From: Mucilaginibacter terrenus
Lineage (GTDB): Bacteria > Bacteroidota > Bacteroidia > Sphingobacteriales > Sphingobacteriaceae
DNA length: 64,000 bases
Direction: 5' to 3'
Assembly (NCBI RefSeq): GCF_003432065.1
Contig: NZ_QWDE01000001.1
Coordinates: 868,001-932,000 of the forward strand
A program made the translations under genes and the position numbers. A model generated the notes under the pieces. It made no database searches. It saw only the letters and a program-made list of their open reading frames with translations, and was not told the DNA's origin. This document shows positions 50,594-59,009 of this stretch, piece after piece. Positions within the stretch are counted from its first letter, which is position 1. Each line of letters opens with the position of its first letter.

Positions 50594-52963
50594 CTAAAAT
50601 GGTAAATCGTCGTTATCGTTTGAGGTGTGCTTTTGGGTGCCGCGCATAGATACAATAGCATCGTAGTCCATGTATTCAGATAGTTCTTCCCGGATCACTT
50701 CTTCCGATACAAAATCCTCAATCCTGAATGTATAGCACCTTAGATGTTTTGTACAGGTAGATACGGCGGTGTTTAGGTTAATATCCGGCTCGTTGGGCTG
50801 TTTCCAGCGGCCGAGCTTTGCTACAAGGCCGAACTTCTCTTTTAATTGCGTACGAATATCATCAGAGCGGAACTTAACGGCCTTGTTCGCAAACCATAGC
50901 TCAACTTCTTCGTGGGTAAAGTAGAGCGTGTGATACTTGTAATGAAAAAACTTGTTAGTTAGGATAACCGTTAGTTCTTTCTCAAACCACCCGCGCGAAT
51001 TTTCTTTAACCTGGTTGCCGATATCGGTCGCTAGATCATCCGGGTGAAACCAATGCCGGCTTACTTTCTTGTGTAATATCTCCCGGGTTGACAGATAAGC
51101 CAGGAATGCCGGTATTTCGGCTTGTATCTTTTGCCTGATATCGGGATCGATGGCTTTAAGTTGCGGTACCTCGTTAATCCAAAAGCGGGTTTCTTCCTTG
51201 TCTACCTTGACAAAGTTTTTATCGTTGGTAGTGATCCAAAACTTACCAAAGAATGGTACTGGCTTGCGGCCGGCGTACATACCGCGTAACTTGATCTTGT
51301 GAGCCGTGCTTAATGATTTTAGCTTTTGCAGGGTTTTGTTTTTTTCGATAATACCCTCGTCAATGCCGATAACTAGTTTTGTGGCCCAATCATCGTTTAA
51401 GTGATCTTCCAGGATATCGCCGGTTATTTCGGTGTAGTTGGCTAAAAACATATCCTCCGCGATCCACATGCCGGTACTTTTGCCGGTGTTGCGTTTTTCG
51501 CTGAACAGCACCACAATTGGCAGGGCCTGCGTTGGATGGTTGTACAGGATGGTGTAATAGTCGAGTATCAGCTCGTAACTTGTAAAACCCGATGCCAGTA
51601 CACGTTCGCCAAAAAGGTGTTTTAAAGCGCCCTCGATAGTTGACCAGCCGCCCGGTTCAAGCTCGTGGGTAAGCGGATAATACACGTTAAAGCAACCGAA
51701 CGGTGTTTTTTCAAACTTTTCGGTATTGCAAGGCACGTTACAAAAGGCATCGTACTTGTCAACCGATGCAAGAAAACCCTTGCCATAGTCGCGCTCGATC
51801 TCAGTAGGCGACCAAATTTCGAGTTGCGGCTGCAAAACGCCGTTTGCATCCGGGATCTCGATCATTTTGTAATACTTAATGCCTATACGCACGTACTTGT
51901 CTGTATCGGCGTGTTTTAGCAGCTCTAAGCCTACTTCGGGATTAAACTTATAAGTAGCACCTCCGAACACAAATTCGCGCTCCTTAATAAGCTGCTGATT
52001 GTTTGCATAAAATGCAGATGGTACGTTGCGATTAAGGCTTAACCAAAAATGATCGCGGATCTTCTTAGGGGTTAAGGTGCCCAGGTTAATTACATCGAAG
52101 TACACCTTTGCGCCGCCTAAACGGGCAATATCATCAGTAACAAACTTAACCAGGTCGGGATTTTCGAGGCGCTTCTTGTAAAGCAGATCATCCAGTCCCT
52201 TTATGCTTTCTTTGGGCTTATCCGGTTTGATGTTATCTAGTTTAAGGTGCCCGAAAAACACATCACGGATGCCCAGGGTATCGTTTTTTACCGCCTCTCT
52301 AAAGTTTACGGCCGTAAGGAAAAAGCCGTGCAGAGATTTTTGAAGGTCTTTATACGGTTCTTCTTCCTGATCCCATTTTACCTGCAATGTATCGGCATCC
52401 AGTAGCAATAAAACATTGGTAACGGTACAATCGCGCACGATGGCCGCAATATCCGGGTGCAGGTTCTTTTTATCGGCATCCCGAAAACTATCTTTACCAC
52501 CCAGGCCGATTATGTCCAGGCCGGCTAAACTGCCGGTATAGGCTTTAAACTCACCCTCGGTAAGTATCAGCGTGTCGATGTGTTCTTTCGCCTTAAACTT
52601 TTTTACTACTGCAGGCGGGTGAAAAATGTGAACGCCGGTACCGCGCTCCTGGAAGTACTTAACGTTGCCGGCCGGCTGATGCTCCGGCGAATAACGTACA
52701 CGTGTAAATGGTACTTCGCTGCCGTCGATCGGCTCCGCTCCACCGTATAAACAAGGGTAATGTATAACGATGTTGCTGTTTGGGTCGTTAGCATCTGCCG
52801 GCGCAAATATCGGCTGCTTAAAATCCGGTGATGGAAAGTCGCCCTCTACAACAAAGTAGTGCTCGGAAGTGTCGGTTATACCGATCTCGAACATGCGCTT
52901 TTTGAAATAGGTATCGATTGTTGCAGGGTCAATCTTTGTGACCTTTTTGGATTGTTTAGCCAT
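50594..52963 (-). CDS. TOPRIM primase fused to SF3-type helicase
   Basis: A 789-aa replication protein. A TOPRIM domain has ILTEGEFKAY (Glu136/138) and LLLLDADT (Asp189/191). The D5-like helicase part has Walker A SEKRNTGKST (487-496), Walker B LVIGIDE (529-535) and ITTND sensor (576-580). C-terminal winged-helix-like residues (~670-760) follow. This layout is used by many phages and plasmids for origin unwinding and priming. It is the core replication gene of the element. Confidence 0.93.
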   Translation of the reverse strand: MAKQSKKVTKIDPATIDTYFKKRMFEIGITDTSEHYFVVEGDFPSPDFKQPIFAPADANDPNSNIVIHYPCLYGGAEPIDGSEVPFTRVRYSPEHQPAGNVKYFQERGTGVHIFHPPAVVKKFKAKEHIDTLILTEGEFKAYTGSLAGLDIIGLGGKDSFRDADKKNLHPDIAAIVRDCTVTNVLLLLDADTLQVKWDQEEEPYKDLQKSLHGFFLTAVNFREAVKNDTLGIRDVFFGHLKLDNIKPDKPKESIKGLDDLLYKKRLENPDLVKFVTDDIARLGGAKVYFDVINLGTLTPKKIRDHFWLSLNRNVPSAFYANNQQLIKEREFVFGGATYKFNPEVGLELLKHADTDKYVRIGIKYYKMIEIPDANGVLQPQLEIWSPTEIERDYGKGFLASVDKYDAFCNVPCNTEKFEKTPFGCFNVYYPLTHELEPGGWSTIEGALKHLFGERVLASGFTSYELILDYYTILYNHPTQALPIVVLFSEKRNTGKSTGMWIAEDMFLANYTEITGDILEDHLNDDWATKLVIGIDEGIIEKNKTLQKLKSLSTAHKIKLRGMYAGRKPVPFFGKFWITTNDKNFVKVDKEETRFWINEVPQLKAIDPDIRQKIQAEIPAFLAYLSTREILHKKVSRHWFHPDDLATDIGNQVKENSRGWFEKELTVILTNKFFHYKYHTLYFTHEEVELWFANKAVKFRSDDIRTQLKEKFGLVAKLGRWKQPNEPDINLNTAVSTCTKHLRCYTFRIEDFVSEEVIREELSEYMDYDAIVSMRGTQKHTSNDNDDLPF

Positions 52964-53180
52964 TGATAAGTTCGGAAGGTTGACAGTTGAATATGTTGCA
53001 GAGCTTTAGGAACGGGTCACTCGGTATGCTGAATTTAGCACCTAGTGGGGTGTTCATCCAGTTGTCAAGCGTTGTCTCGGTGATGTCGAGCTCAATGCAA
53101 ATCAGGTAACGGTTTTTGGTTATTTTACCGTTCATAGCATACAGGAATTTCCGTATGCTGTACTTTGGTGTAGGGCACAT
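52956..53180 (-). CDS. Small HTH regulator-like protein
   Basis: A 74-aa protein resembling a phage-type DNA-binding adaptor: LICIELDITETTLDNWMNTP then DPFLKLCNIFNCQPSELIN, the pattern of a helix-turn-helix with a short tail. It overlaps the primase gene start by 8 bases and carries the AT-rich leader. It may assist replication or regulate early genes. Confidence 0.6.
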   Translation of the reverse strand: MCPTPKYSIRKFLYAMNGKITKNRYLICIELDITETTLDNWMNTPLGAKFSIPSDPFLKLCNIFNCQPSELING

Positions 53181-53234
53181 AGTTAAATTAAATTAGTAGG
53201 GAGTAGAGTTTTATGCTATAGGCGGGTGCTTTGG

Positions 53235-53441
53235 TTACCAGTTACGTCGATCTTCTGCATCCCATTGAGCAAGTTTGCACATCACATAAATTATCCATCC
53301 AATTACCAGGGCCATAGGCACCGTAAGCAGCCACCAGGGCGCTCCGATATAAACGGATATAGTGTAAGCGCCAAAGATCAGAAAGCAAAGTGCCGCAATA
53401 ACTATTACGGCGATAGCGGTTTTTTTAAGTAGGTTAAGCAT
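53235..53441 (-). CDS. Two-helix membrane protein
   Basis: A 68-aa protein with two helices (LKKTAIAVIVIAALCFLIFG and WWLLTVPMALVIGWIIYVMC) and a polar end. It lies among early genes, so could be an exclusion or regulatory membrane protein rather than virion. Confidence 0.6.
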   Translation of the reverse strand: MLNLLKKTAIAVIVIAALCFLIFGAYTISVYIGAPWWLLTVPMALVIGWIIYVMCKLAQWDAEDRRNW

Positions 53442-53444
53442 GGT

Positions 53445-53882
53445 TTATTTGGCTATTTCGTACCCGAAAGGCACAGTGTTAAACAGGTTGACAGATGGAT
53501 TTTTAAGGCGTATGCGGTCGGGGATCACTGACCGGATGCCGGCCTCCTGGTTCTCTAACAGGATGTAACTAAGCTCCTGGCTGGCCCAATTGGAAACCTG
53601 ATCTTCGTACATCGTTAACAGCTCTTTTTTGCCATCAATAGGGTGCAAGCCCATATCTATATGGCTCATAAACACGTTAAGCTCGTTCAACTTAAAATGC
53701 CTTATATCGCGGATAATGGCTTTGCCCAGGTAGTTTTCGTTAATGCCATCCCGAAGCTGAAAGTAGATATCGTAGCTCTCCCCTACTTTGTACCGTGCAT
53801 CATCCCGCAAACGGATGGTGGTGTAGCTCGGGCAAATGAGCTTATTGTTATAGTTGAAATTAAATTTGATGTACTGGCTCAT
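53445..53882 (-). CDS. Hypothetical protein, possibly ASCH-like
   Basis: About 145 residues from MSQYIKFNFN (53882), whose ATG overlaps the stop of the zinc-ribbon gene (ATGA). YDIYFQLRDGINENYLGKAI and RDIRHFKLNELNVF recall ASCH-type RNA-binding barrels. The assignment is weak. Confidence 0.55.
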   Translation of the reverse strand: MSQYIKFNFNYNNKLICPSYTTIRLRDDARYKVGESYDIYFQLRDGINENYLGKAIIRDIRHFKLNELNVFMSHIDMGLHPIDGKKELLTMYEDQVSNWASQELSYILLENQEAGIRSVIPDRIRLKNPSVNLFNTVPFGYEIAK

Positions 53883-54163
53883 TGCTCCCCCCTTTCCTGC
53901 CTGTCTGCCTCTTTCATTGCCTCTGCGCAATCGCTACAGTAACTGTCGCCGGTTTCGGGATCAATCCCGGCTATTTTTCCCTCTAAAATGTGGGCACCAC
54001 ACCCGTTACAACTGTACACGCTTATGCACGTACCTTTTTCCGGGTACATGTAATCTGCCGTATGGTTTGGGTAAATTTTAGCGGCTAGTTCAAGCGCGTG
54101 TTCAGGTGTTTCGGCATCAACTGTTATAGAAACATGCCAGTGCATGTCAATTCCGTATTTCAT
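53879..54163 (-). CDS. Zinc-ribbon-like small protein
   Basis: A 94-aa protein. Two CxxC-type pairs, SCNGCGAHIL and YCSDCAEAMK, ~25 residues apart, probably bind zinc. The N-terminal half (MHWHVSITVDAETPEHALEL) is alpha/beta. A DNA- or protein-binding early protein. It overlaps both neighbours by 4 bases. Confidence 0.65.
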   Translation of the reverse strand: MKYGIDMHWHVSITVDAETPEHALELAAKIYPNHTADYMYPEKGTCISVYSCNGCGAHILEGKIAGIDPETGDSYCSDCAEAMKEADRQERGEQ

Positions 54164-54381
54164 GCTGCAACCTCCCTTACTTCGCTATCAGGTATCGAAA
54201 AGCTGTAATGCATCCAGATGTACAGGTAATAAAAATCAACTAAGTACATACCGAATGCCTCGCCGTACTCAATTACCAAACGGAAGCGGCCATCAGGTGA
54301 AAAAAAGGTGCCGGTACCGTATTCTTTAATAGCTTTTACGATCTCCGGGCGAAGCTCTGCTGTAGATGGGTATTTATCCAT
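54160..54381 (-). CDS. Hypothetical protein (73 aa)
   Basis: Start MDKYPSTAEL (54381) lies inside the end of the 64-aa gene and gives coupled translation; an upstream Met would add 15 residues. A soluble alpha/beta protein (GTGTFFSPDGRFRLVIEYGE). No family. Confidence 0.5.
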   Translation of the reverse strand: MDKYPSTAELRPEIVKAIKEYGTGTFFSPDGRFRLVIEYGEAFGMYLVDFYYLYIWMHYSFSIPDSEVREVAA

Positions 54382-54568
54382 TATGCTGGCCCTCCGGGAT
54401 ATCATCGTAAAAGCTATCAAGCTCATTAATTACTTCGCGGTAATCCTTACGTAGCAGCGCCTGTGCTGCCGGATCAACCGTTACCGAAATTTGCGCTTCC
54501 AGGGCCTCCCGCTTTTGGATCAACTCCCGTTTGCGGGAAAGCGTACCAGGTTCTGTTTTAAAGTCCAT
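54374..54568 (-). CDS. Helical hypothetical protein (64 aa)
   Basis: Mostly helix (LSRKRELIQKREALEAQISV, QALLRKDYREVINELDSFYD). It overlaps the next gene. A small early-region protein, unknown function. Confidence 0.5.
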   Translation of the reverse strand: MDFKTEPGTLSRKRELIQKREALEAQISVTVDPAAQALLRKDYREVINELDSFYDDIPEGQHNG

Positions 54569-54588
54569 TTTCTCAAAAATTTTATAAG

Positions 54589-54828
54589 TTAAAAATTGGT
54601 TAGGCTTACAAATTGGAGATCGTGAGCTATGGTTTTTTCGAGCTTTTTCATGCTATCTTCTATCAGATACATGCGTAACAAAGCCCTTTTAAGCTCTATT
54701 TCTTCTACCGGTACCACCTCGATATCATCATCGGTTACATAATGATCAGCAAGGCCCTGGGATAAAACTGCGAGCTGATCTTTTAGCACGTGGTATTCAG
54801 CAACGGCGGCGGCTATATTGGCGTTCAT
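54589..54828 (-). CDS. Helical hypothetical protein (79 aa)
   Basis: Helices from NIAAAVAEYHVLKDQLAVLS and a central acidic turn (DDDIEVVPVEEIELKR). Probably an early protein of unknown role. Confidence 0.5.
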   Translation of the reverse strand: MNANIAAAVAEYHVLKDQLAVLSQGLADHYVTDDDIEVVPVEEIELKRALLRMYLIEDSMKKLEKTIAHDLQFVSLTNF

Positions 54829-54835
54829 GGCCTGG

Positions 54836-55006
54836 CTACCTGCTTAGGTTAGCACCCTTTAGCGACCTTGCAGCTATATGACCATTAAGGTCCAGGTATA
54901 TTTCATAATTGCTATCGTTGCCAAATAGCTCTACGATCTTCTTTTCGGCATCTAGCAGTTCTTTTCCTTTAAGCTGTTCAGCTTGCTCAATAGTGTAATT
55001 TGTCAT
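54836..55006 (-). CDS. Small hypothetical protein (56 aa)
   Basis: MTNYTIEQAEQLKGKELLDA then EKKIVELFGNDSNYEIYLDL: an alpha/beta protein in the early gene row, 7 bases from the next gene. Found from the leader and spacing. Unknown function. Confidence 0.55.
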   Translation of the reverse strand: MTNYTIEQAEQLKGKELLDAEKKIVELFGNDSNYEIYLDLNGHIAARSLKGANLSR

Positions 55007-55023
55007 GGTTATAGGTTTTAAGG

Positions 55024-55341
55024 TTATTTGCTTAGGCTAAAGTCGCCGGCAACATCGTCCGGTTCATCCGGGCGCTTGCTAATCGGCACTACATCTACAT
55101 CAAAATTTCGCAGTTCGCCGGCTTGCAAATCGAAAAAGCGTTCGAGCTTTAACACGGCCGTGTGCGGGATATCCTGCTTATCTCCTACCTCCATTGCCCG
55201 GTAGTTATTTAGCGTGGCCTGGCTCACGCCTAGCAGAGCCGGCAGAATATGCAGGGCCTGCTTATGCTTCTTAATTGGCAGCTTATCCAGCGCCTCGTTA
55301 ATGCGATATTTTTTATTGCTGTTCATCCTTCTTATTCTCAT
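55024..55341 (-). CDS. HTH early regulator candidate
   Basis: A 105-aa protein (Met6 at 55326 is an alternative start). LPALLGVSQATLNNYRAMEV is a helix-turn-helix and TAVLKLERFFDLQAGELRNF the following helix, as in Cro-like regulators. The acidic tail (DEPDDVAGDF) follows. It is divergent from the repressor at 55623 across a 281-base gap, so the two may form the lysis-lysogeny switch. Confidence 0.65.
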   Translation of the reverse strand: MRIRRMNSNKKYRINEALDKLPIKKHKQALHILPALLGVSQATLNNYRAMEVGDKQDIPHTAVLKLERFFDLQAGELRNFDVDVVPISKRPDEPDDVAGDFSLSK

Positions 55342-55622
55342 TTGTTGTGATACTATAATGACACTTAACGCTTAAACTAACAGCAGCTATTTAGCTCTAA
55401 CCGGGCATACAACTTTATCACACATGATCTACACCTCTACCCGCCCTAATTGGCTACTGCCTTTCTCTAGTTTTTTAGCACCCGTTTATAAAATTTTTAA
55501 TAGTTTTATTAAAATATTATGATGCAATACTAAAATATTAGGTAATTAATACCAAATATTTTATGTTAATACCACCTATTTATTTTGTAATTGGCTGTTA
55601 TTCAGGCAGAATAATTTTAGTA

Positions 55623-55964
55623 ATGATTTTAAAAGATGCGGTTGATAGAGTGCTATCAGACCAAAAAAGATCACTTTCGTGGCTAGCTAATGAGATGAAC
55701 CGTACAGTTGATGGCTTACGCCTTGCACTTGTAAATGGTTCAATTAAATACAATGACCTTGTCAGGTTGGTAGAGGTACTAGATGTGCCAGTTGCTATCC
55801 TCTTCCCTAAAAGGTTGAATGAGGAGACTAGTAATGGCACCTCTTTTTCAGAAACTGCTATAGCTTATAAGTTGCAGATGGAAGTTCTTAAAGAGAATAT
55901 CGACATTCTAAAAAACACTATAAAAGACAAGGAAAAAATTATTGAATTATTGAGTAAACATTAA
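55623..55964 (+). CDS. HTH repressor candidate
   Basis: About 113 residues from MILKDAVDRV (55623); an upstream ATG at 55563 would add 20. The N-terminal half (SLSWLANEMNRTVDGLRLAL) is a CI/Cro-type HTH, and the C-terminal half (LQMEVLKENIDILKNTIKDK) is a coiled-coil dimerisation region. A likely lysogeny regulator, transcribed opposite to the early genes. Confidence 0.7.
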   Translation: MILKDAVDRVLSDQKRSLSWLANEMNRTVDGLRLALVNGSIKYNDLVRLVEVLDVPVAILFPKRLNEETSNGTSFSETAIAYKLQMEVLKENIDILKNTIKDKEKIIELLSKH

Positions 55965-55985
55965 CCAACCAAACAAACCAATCAC

Positions 55986-56501
55986 ATGAAAAAGTTGCTA
56001 CTGGCCGCGTTCGCGGTGCTGGCATCTTGTGCCGTATTCGCACAAGGCCCTGAGGCTGTAAACACCTCTACATCAAACAAGAAAACCCTTTCAGAAGGTT
56101 CAATGATCACCGTTTCACTGCTAAACGCTGTGTCAAGCAAAACGAATAACAGCGGGGATATGCTGGAATTTGAAACTTCTGAACCGTTGATCGTAGGTGA
56201 TCGAGTTATTTTGAATAAGGGCTTGAAAGTATTTGGAAAAATAACTGAATGTGCTAAAGCCCGGGGCATGGGTAAGCCTGGATCATTGACTTTTACTATA
56301 GACTATCTTACCCTAGAAGATGGCCGCATAGTCAAGCTTACTGATCACGACATTAAAGAAACTGGAAAAACTACCACCGGTGCAGCTGTTACCGAGGCCG
56401 TACTACTTACACCTTTTTTCTTGCTTAAGAAAGGTAAGAATATCGAATATCCTAAAGGCAAAACATTTAAGGTGTTTGTAGCTAAAGATTACGAGATATA
56501 A
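55986..56501 (+). CDS. Exported moron-type protein
   Basis: A 171-aa protein with signal peptide (LLLAAFAVLASCAVFAQ). The mature part is a beta-rich domain (TLSEGSMITVSLLNAVSSKT, PLIVGDRVILNKGLKVFGKI). It lies 21 bases after the repressor gene, so would be expressed in the lysogen. Prophage genes in this place often alter the host surface or block superinfection; that role is inference. Confidence 0.7.
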   Translation: MKKLLLAAFAVLASCAVFAQGPEAVNTSTSNKKTLSEGSMITVSLLNAVSSKTNNSGDMLEFETSEPLIVGDRVILNKGLKVFGKITECAKARGMGKPGSLTFTIDYLTLEDGRIVKLTDHDIKETGKTTTGAAVTEAVLLTPFFLLKKGKNIEYPKGKTFKVFVAKDYEI

Positions 56502-56502
56502 G

Positions 56503-56621
56503 CGGCACTAAAAAAGCCTATCGGCACTTAGCAAAAATGAGGCACTAACCAGTTAAATGCTAAAAAATATGGCTTTTTGGAACCCTACATGCATATATAA
56601 TTTTATTGAAATAGCGGCACT
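56503..56621. repeat. GCGGCACTAAAA-type repeats: candidate integrase arm sites, right end
   Basis: GCGGCACTAAAA at 56503 and 56614, TCGGCACTTA at 56521 and GAGGCACTAACC near 56539, all in direct orientation within 120 bases of attR. Related words occur at 32954-32973 near attL. Clustered short repeats beside att sites are typical integrase arm sites. Confidence 0.6.
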
Positions 56622-56639
56622 AAAATGGGAAGCAATTTT

Positions 56640-56654
56640 TCCCTTCTTCCGCAC
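56640..56654. repeat. attR core (15-bp direct repeat)
   Basis: TCCCTTCTTCCGCAC, identical to 32896-32910; it is followed by the displaced native tRNA terminator. Confidence 0.9.
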
Positions 56655-56690
56655 AAAAGGCCTTTACAACTGTAAAGGCCTTTTTATTTT
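56655..56690 (+). terminator. Displaced native tRNA-Leu terminator
   Basis: Perfect 14-bp arms AAAAGGCCTTTACA / TGTAAAGGCCTTTT with a 2-base loop, followed by TATTTT. It is directly downstream of attR and so originally followed the tRNA. Confidence 0.88.
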
Positions 56691-56721
56691 ATAACTCCTG
56701 AAGCTTAACAATGCTAATAAA

Positions 56722-57507
56722 TTACGGCTGTAAGCCGAAAATAAGGCTGTTGAAGTATTTTGGTGCAAGTAGTAACCTGCTACCATACCAAGAGAACATC
56801 TCACCATCCACCAAAATTATATCGGCATTAGGCACCATTCGCTTAAACTCTTCCAGATGTTTTTCGACAAATGGATATGGCTCCGTGGAAAGCAGAATAA
56901 CTTTGGGTGCCGCCGCTATGAGGTCCGTTGCTGTTACAATTGGATATCGGCCAACATCAAAAACATTTATAAGCCCACAGTACCCCATCATCTGATCAAT
57001 GAAGGTTCCCTTACCAGCCACCATGTAAGGTTTACGCCAGATAAAGTACGCAGCACTTTTTGATGACATAAGTTGATGTATGCCGTTAAAAGCTAGCGCT
57101 ATGTTATTAACAAGGTGGTTTGCTGCTATAAAGCTTCCAGTAATCTGCCCCACCCCGTTAATCATTTCTAAAGCATCATTAAGGTCAGCTATGTCGCTTA
57201 CCCAAACCGGATAATGCTTCATTAGCGCTTCTACCTGGCTACGTTCATTCTCTTCTTTGTTAGCAATGATGAGGTCGGGCTTTAGGCTGTGTATGGCTTG
57301 CATATCCAGCTTCTTAGTGCCACCAATTTTAGTAACTGTTCTTACATCTGGTGACGGGTGGATACAGTAATTAGTTATACCAACCACACGTTCGCCAAGC
57401 CCCAGATAAAACAAAAGTTCCGTTTGTGACGGAACTATAGATATTATTTGTTGTGGAAAATCCAGTGTGTATACCGCCCTGTTCAGCTGGTCTGAAAATA
57501 CAGGCAC
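56722..57507 (-). CDS. BtuF-like ABC-transporter substrate-binding-fold protein
   Basis: A 261-aa protein of the cobalamin/iron-siderophore binding-protein fold: QIISIVPSQTELLFYLGLGE, VRTVTKIGGTKKLDMQAIHS, LKPDLIIANKEENER. No clear signal peptide is seen, so export is uncertain. It may handle cobalamin (a btuB locus is at 21 kb) or another chelate. It lies 2 bases from the glycosyltransferase gene on the same strand. Confidence 0.8.
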   Translation of the reverse strand: MPVFSDQLNRAVYTLDFPQQIISIVPSQTELLFYLGLGERVVGITNYCIHPSPDVRTVTKIGGTKKLDMQAIHSLKPDLIIANKEENERSQVEALMKHYPVWVSDIADLNDALEMINGVGQITGSFIAANHLVNNIALAFNGIHQLMSSKSAAYFIWRKPYMVAGKGTFIDQMMGYCGLINVFDVGRYPIVTATDLIAAAPKVILLSTEPYPFVEKHLEEFKRMVPNADIILVDGEMFSWYGSRLLLAPKYFNSLIFGLQP

Positions 57508-57509
57508 AA

Positions 57510-58859
57510 TTATTTACCTTTTCCCTGTACCATCACCTTAACAGTTTTAAGGATAATGTTAAGGTCGGAGTTAAGGCTCATGTTCTGCAGGTACAACATA
57601 TCATACCGCACCCTGTCGCACATTTGATCAACGTTTTCCGCATAACCATAATGCACCTGGCCAATAGATGTTAAACCTGGTTTTACCCGCAGCAATTTTT
57701 TGTAGCTAGGCGTTTTTTCTACTATCTGCTCAATAAAGTATTGACGTTCTGGACGTGGCCCTACTACAGACATATCTCCTTTTAAAACGTTCCAGAATTG
57801 CGGTAACTCGTCTAACCTGGTCTTGCGCATAATACGTCCCCATTTAGTGATTCGAGGGTCGTTATCCTTGGACAACTGTGGGCCGGCAAGCTCCGCGTTT
57901 ACCTTCATGCTACGGAATTTGTAGATGTAAAAAGGCTTTTCGTTTTGCCCTACACGCTCTTGTCTGAAAAATGCAGGTCCTTTTGAAGATAGCTTTGTAA
58001 TAACGTACAGCATGAAAAATATTGGAGCACCTAAAACCATGACTACCAACGAAAATCCAATGTCGAAACTCCTCTTTAAAAATCTTATTTTAAGTCCTAT
58101 TTCCGGGTGGGAGTTCAGTTGTAACACCGGTACATCATCATAACTTATCAACTGAGCGTAGTTATTGCCAAGCATCAGGTCTGATACAACCTTAATTTTT
58201 ATGAAATGAGTATTGCCAATTCTCACCAGCCTGTTTAGCAAGTCGGTGTTCATTTCTTTGTAACATACAAATATCTCACTGGGACTTTTACTTAATAGGT
58301 GTTGTATAAGCTGAGGCTCTTCCATTCCTGATATTTGCTCCTCAGAGATATAATCTGCAAGGTCATATCCATATTCAGGATGCTGAGAAAAAGATTTCAT
58401 CAAACGGTCGGCAATATTATTATCACCTATAATTACTATCTGTCTATGATTGTATCCATTTTTACGGATATAGTCTAGAAAAAAGAACAGCACCGAACGT
58501 TGTACAACTACAAACAAAAAGAACAATGTGTAGCTAAGCATTACCTCAGTACGGGAAATGTTAAATATTTTAAAAAAGTAAATTATACCAAAAACGCAAA
58601 GGAGATGATAGATAAGCGTTAGTAAGAATTTGTTGATGTTATCACGTAACCATAACGGTCTAAAAACGTAAAAGCTTTTAGAAAGTGCCGATACAACAAC
58701 CCAGGCAATGTTTACCAATAAAATAAAGGTGATTGATGTATTGCTAAAAACAAGATTATTAAACTTTACAAAATGAGAAGTGTAAAGTGCAATATTCAAA
58801 AGTAACAGATCGCTCAGGAAAACAAGCCCCGGAAGGTGTTTAGAGTAGCGTGTATTCAT
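57510..58859 (-). CDS. Polyprenyl glycosylphosphotransferase (WcaJ/WbaP type)
   Basis: A 449-aa membrane enzyme that transfers a sugar-1-phosphate to undecaprenyl phosphate, the first step of exopolysaccharide or O-antigen assembly. Four or five N-terminal helices (residues ~10-130), a central CoA-binding-like domain (QIVIIGDNNIADRL) and the catalytic end with KRSFDIGFSLVVMV, PAFFRQERVGQNEKPFYIYK, RKTRLDELPQFWNV and VVGPRPERQYFIEQ. The transferred sugar is not predictable. Confidence 0.93.
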   Translation of the reverse strand: MNTRYSKHLPGLVFLSDLLLLNIALYTSHFVKFNNLVFSNTSITFILLVNIAWVVVSALSKSFYVFRPLWLRDNINKFLLTLIYHLLCVFGIIYFFKIFNISRTEVMLSYTLFFLFVVVQRSVLFFFLDYIRKNGYNHRQIVIIGDNNIADRLMKSFSQHPEYGYDLADYISEEQISGMEEPQLIQHLLSKSPSEIFVCYKEMNTDLLNRLVRIGNTHFIKIKVVSDLMLGNNYAQLISYDDVPVLQLNSHPEIGLKIRFLKRSFDIGFSLVVMVLGAPIFFMLYVITKLSSKGPAFFRQERVGQNEKPFYIYKFRSMKVNAELAGPQLSKDNDPRITKWGRIMRKTRLDELPQFWNVLKGDMSVVGPRPERQYFIEQIVEKTPSYKKLLRVKPGLTSIGQVHYGYAENVDQMCDRVRYDMLYLQNMSLNSDLNIILKTVKVMVQGKGK

Positions 58860-59009
58860 AGGGTAAACAGTAGAAATATGTTCTTCAAAATTAGCTTTTA
58901 TTTACGAATTTATCACCAAAATATATTAATAGTTGATAAGTACTAAAAGCGTTGATCTAAAACAATGCCAACTTAACAGCTTACAACCTTGCGGAATAAT
59001 ACATTTATT

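Larger units (their letters stand above)
32911..56654. mobile_element. Integrated element: temperate tailless-virus-like prophage (~23.7 kb)
   Basis: The limits are set by the 15-bp direct repeat in tRNA-Leu. The left end has a tyrosine integrase. The interior has a primase-helicase, Dam methylase, origin-like repeats, a packaging-type ATPase, spike, lysis and small membrane-protein genes, nearly all leftward. The right end has a repressor and an exported protein. No terminase, portal, tape measure or sheath is seen, and there are no relaxase or conjugation genes. I read it as a dsDNA tailless icosahedral virus with an internal membrane; particle type is inference. Confidence 0.8.

Noticed and set aside
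32911..56654. Conjugative element or integrative plasmid
   Set aside because: No relaxase, coupling protein or type IV secretion genes; spike, glucosaminidase and packaging genes fit a virus better.
32911..56654. Tailed prophage
   Set aside because: No large terminase, portal, protease-scaffold, tape measure or sheath could be identified.
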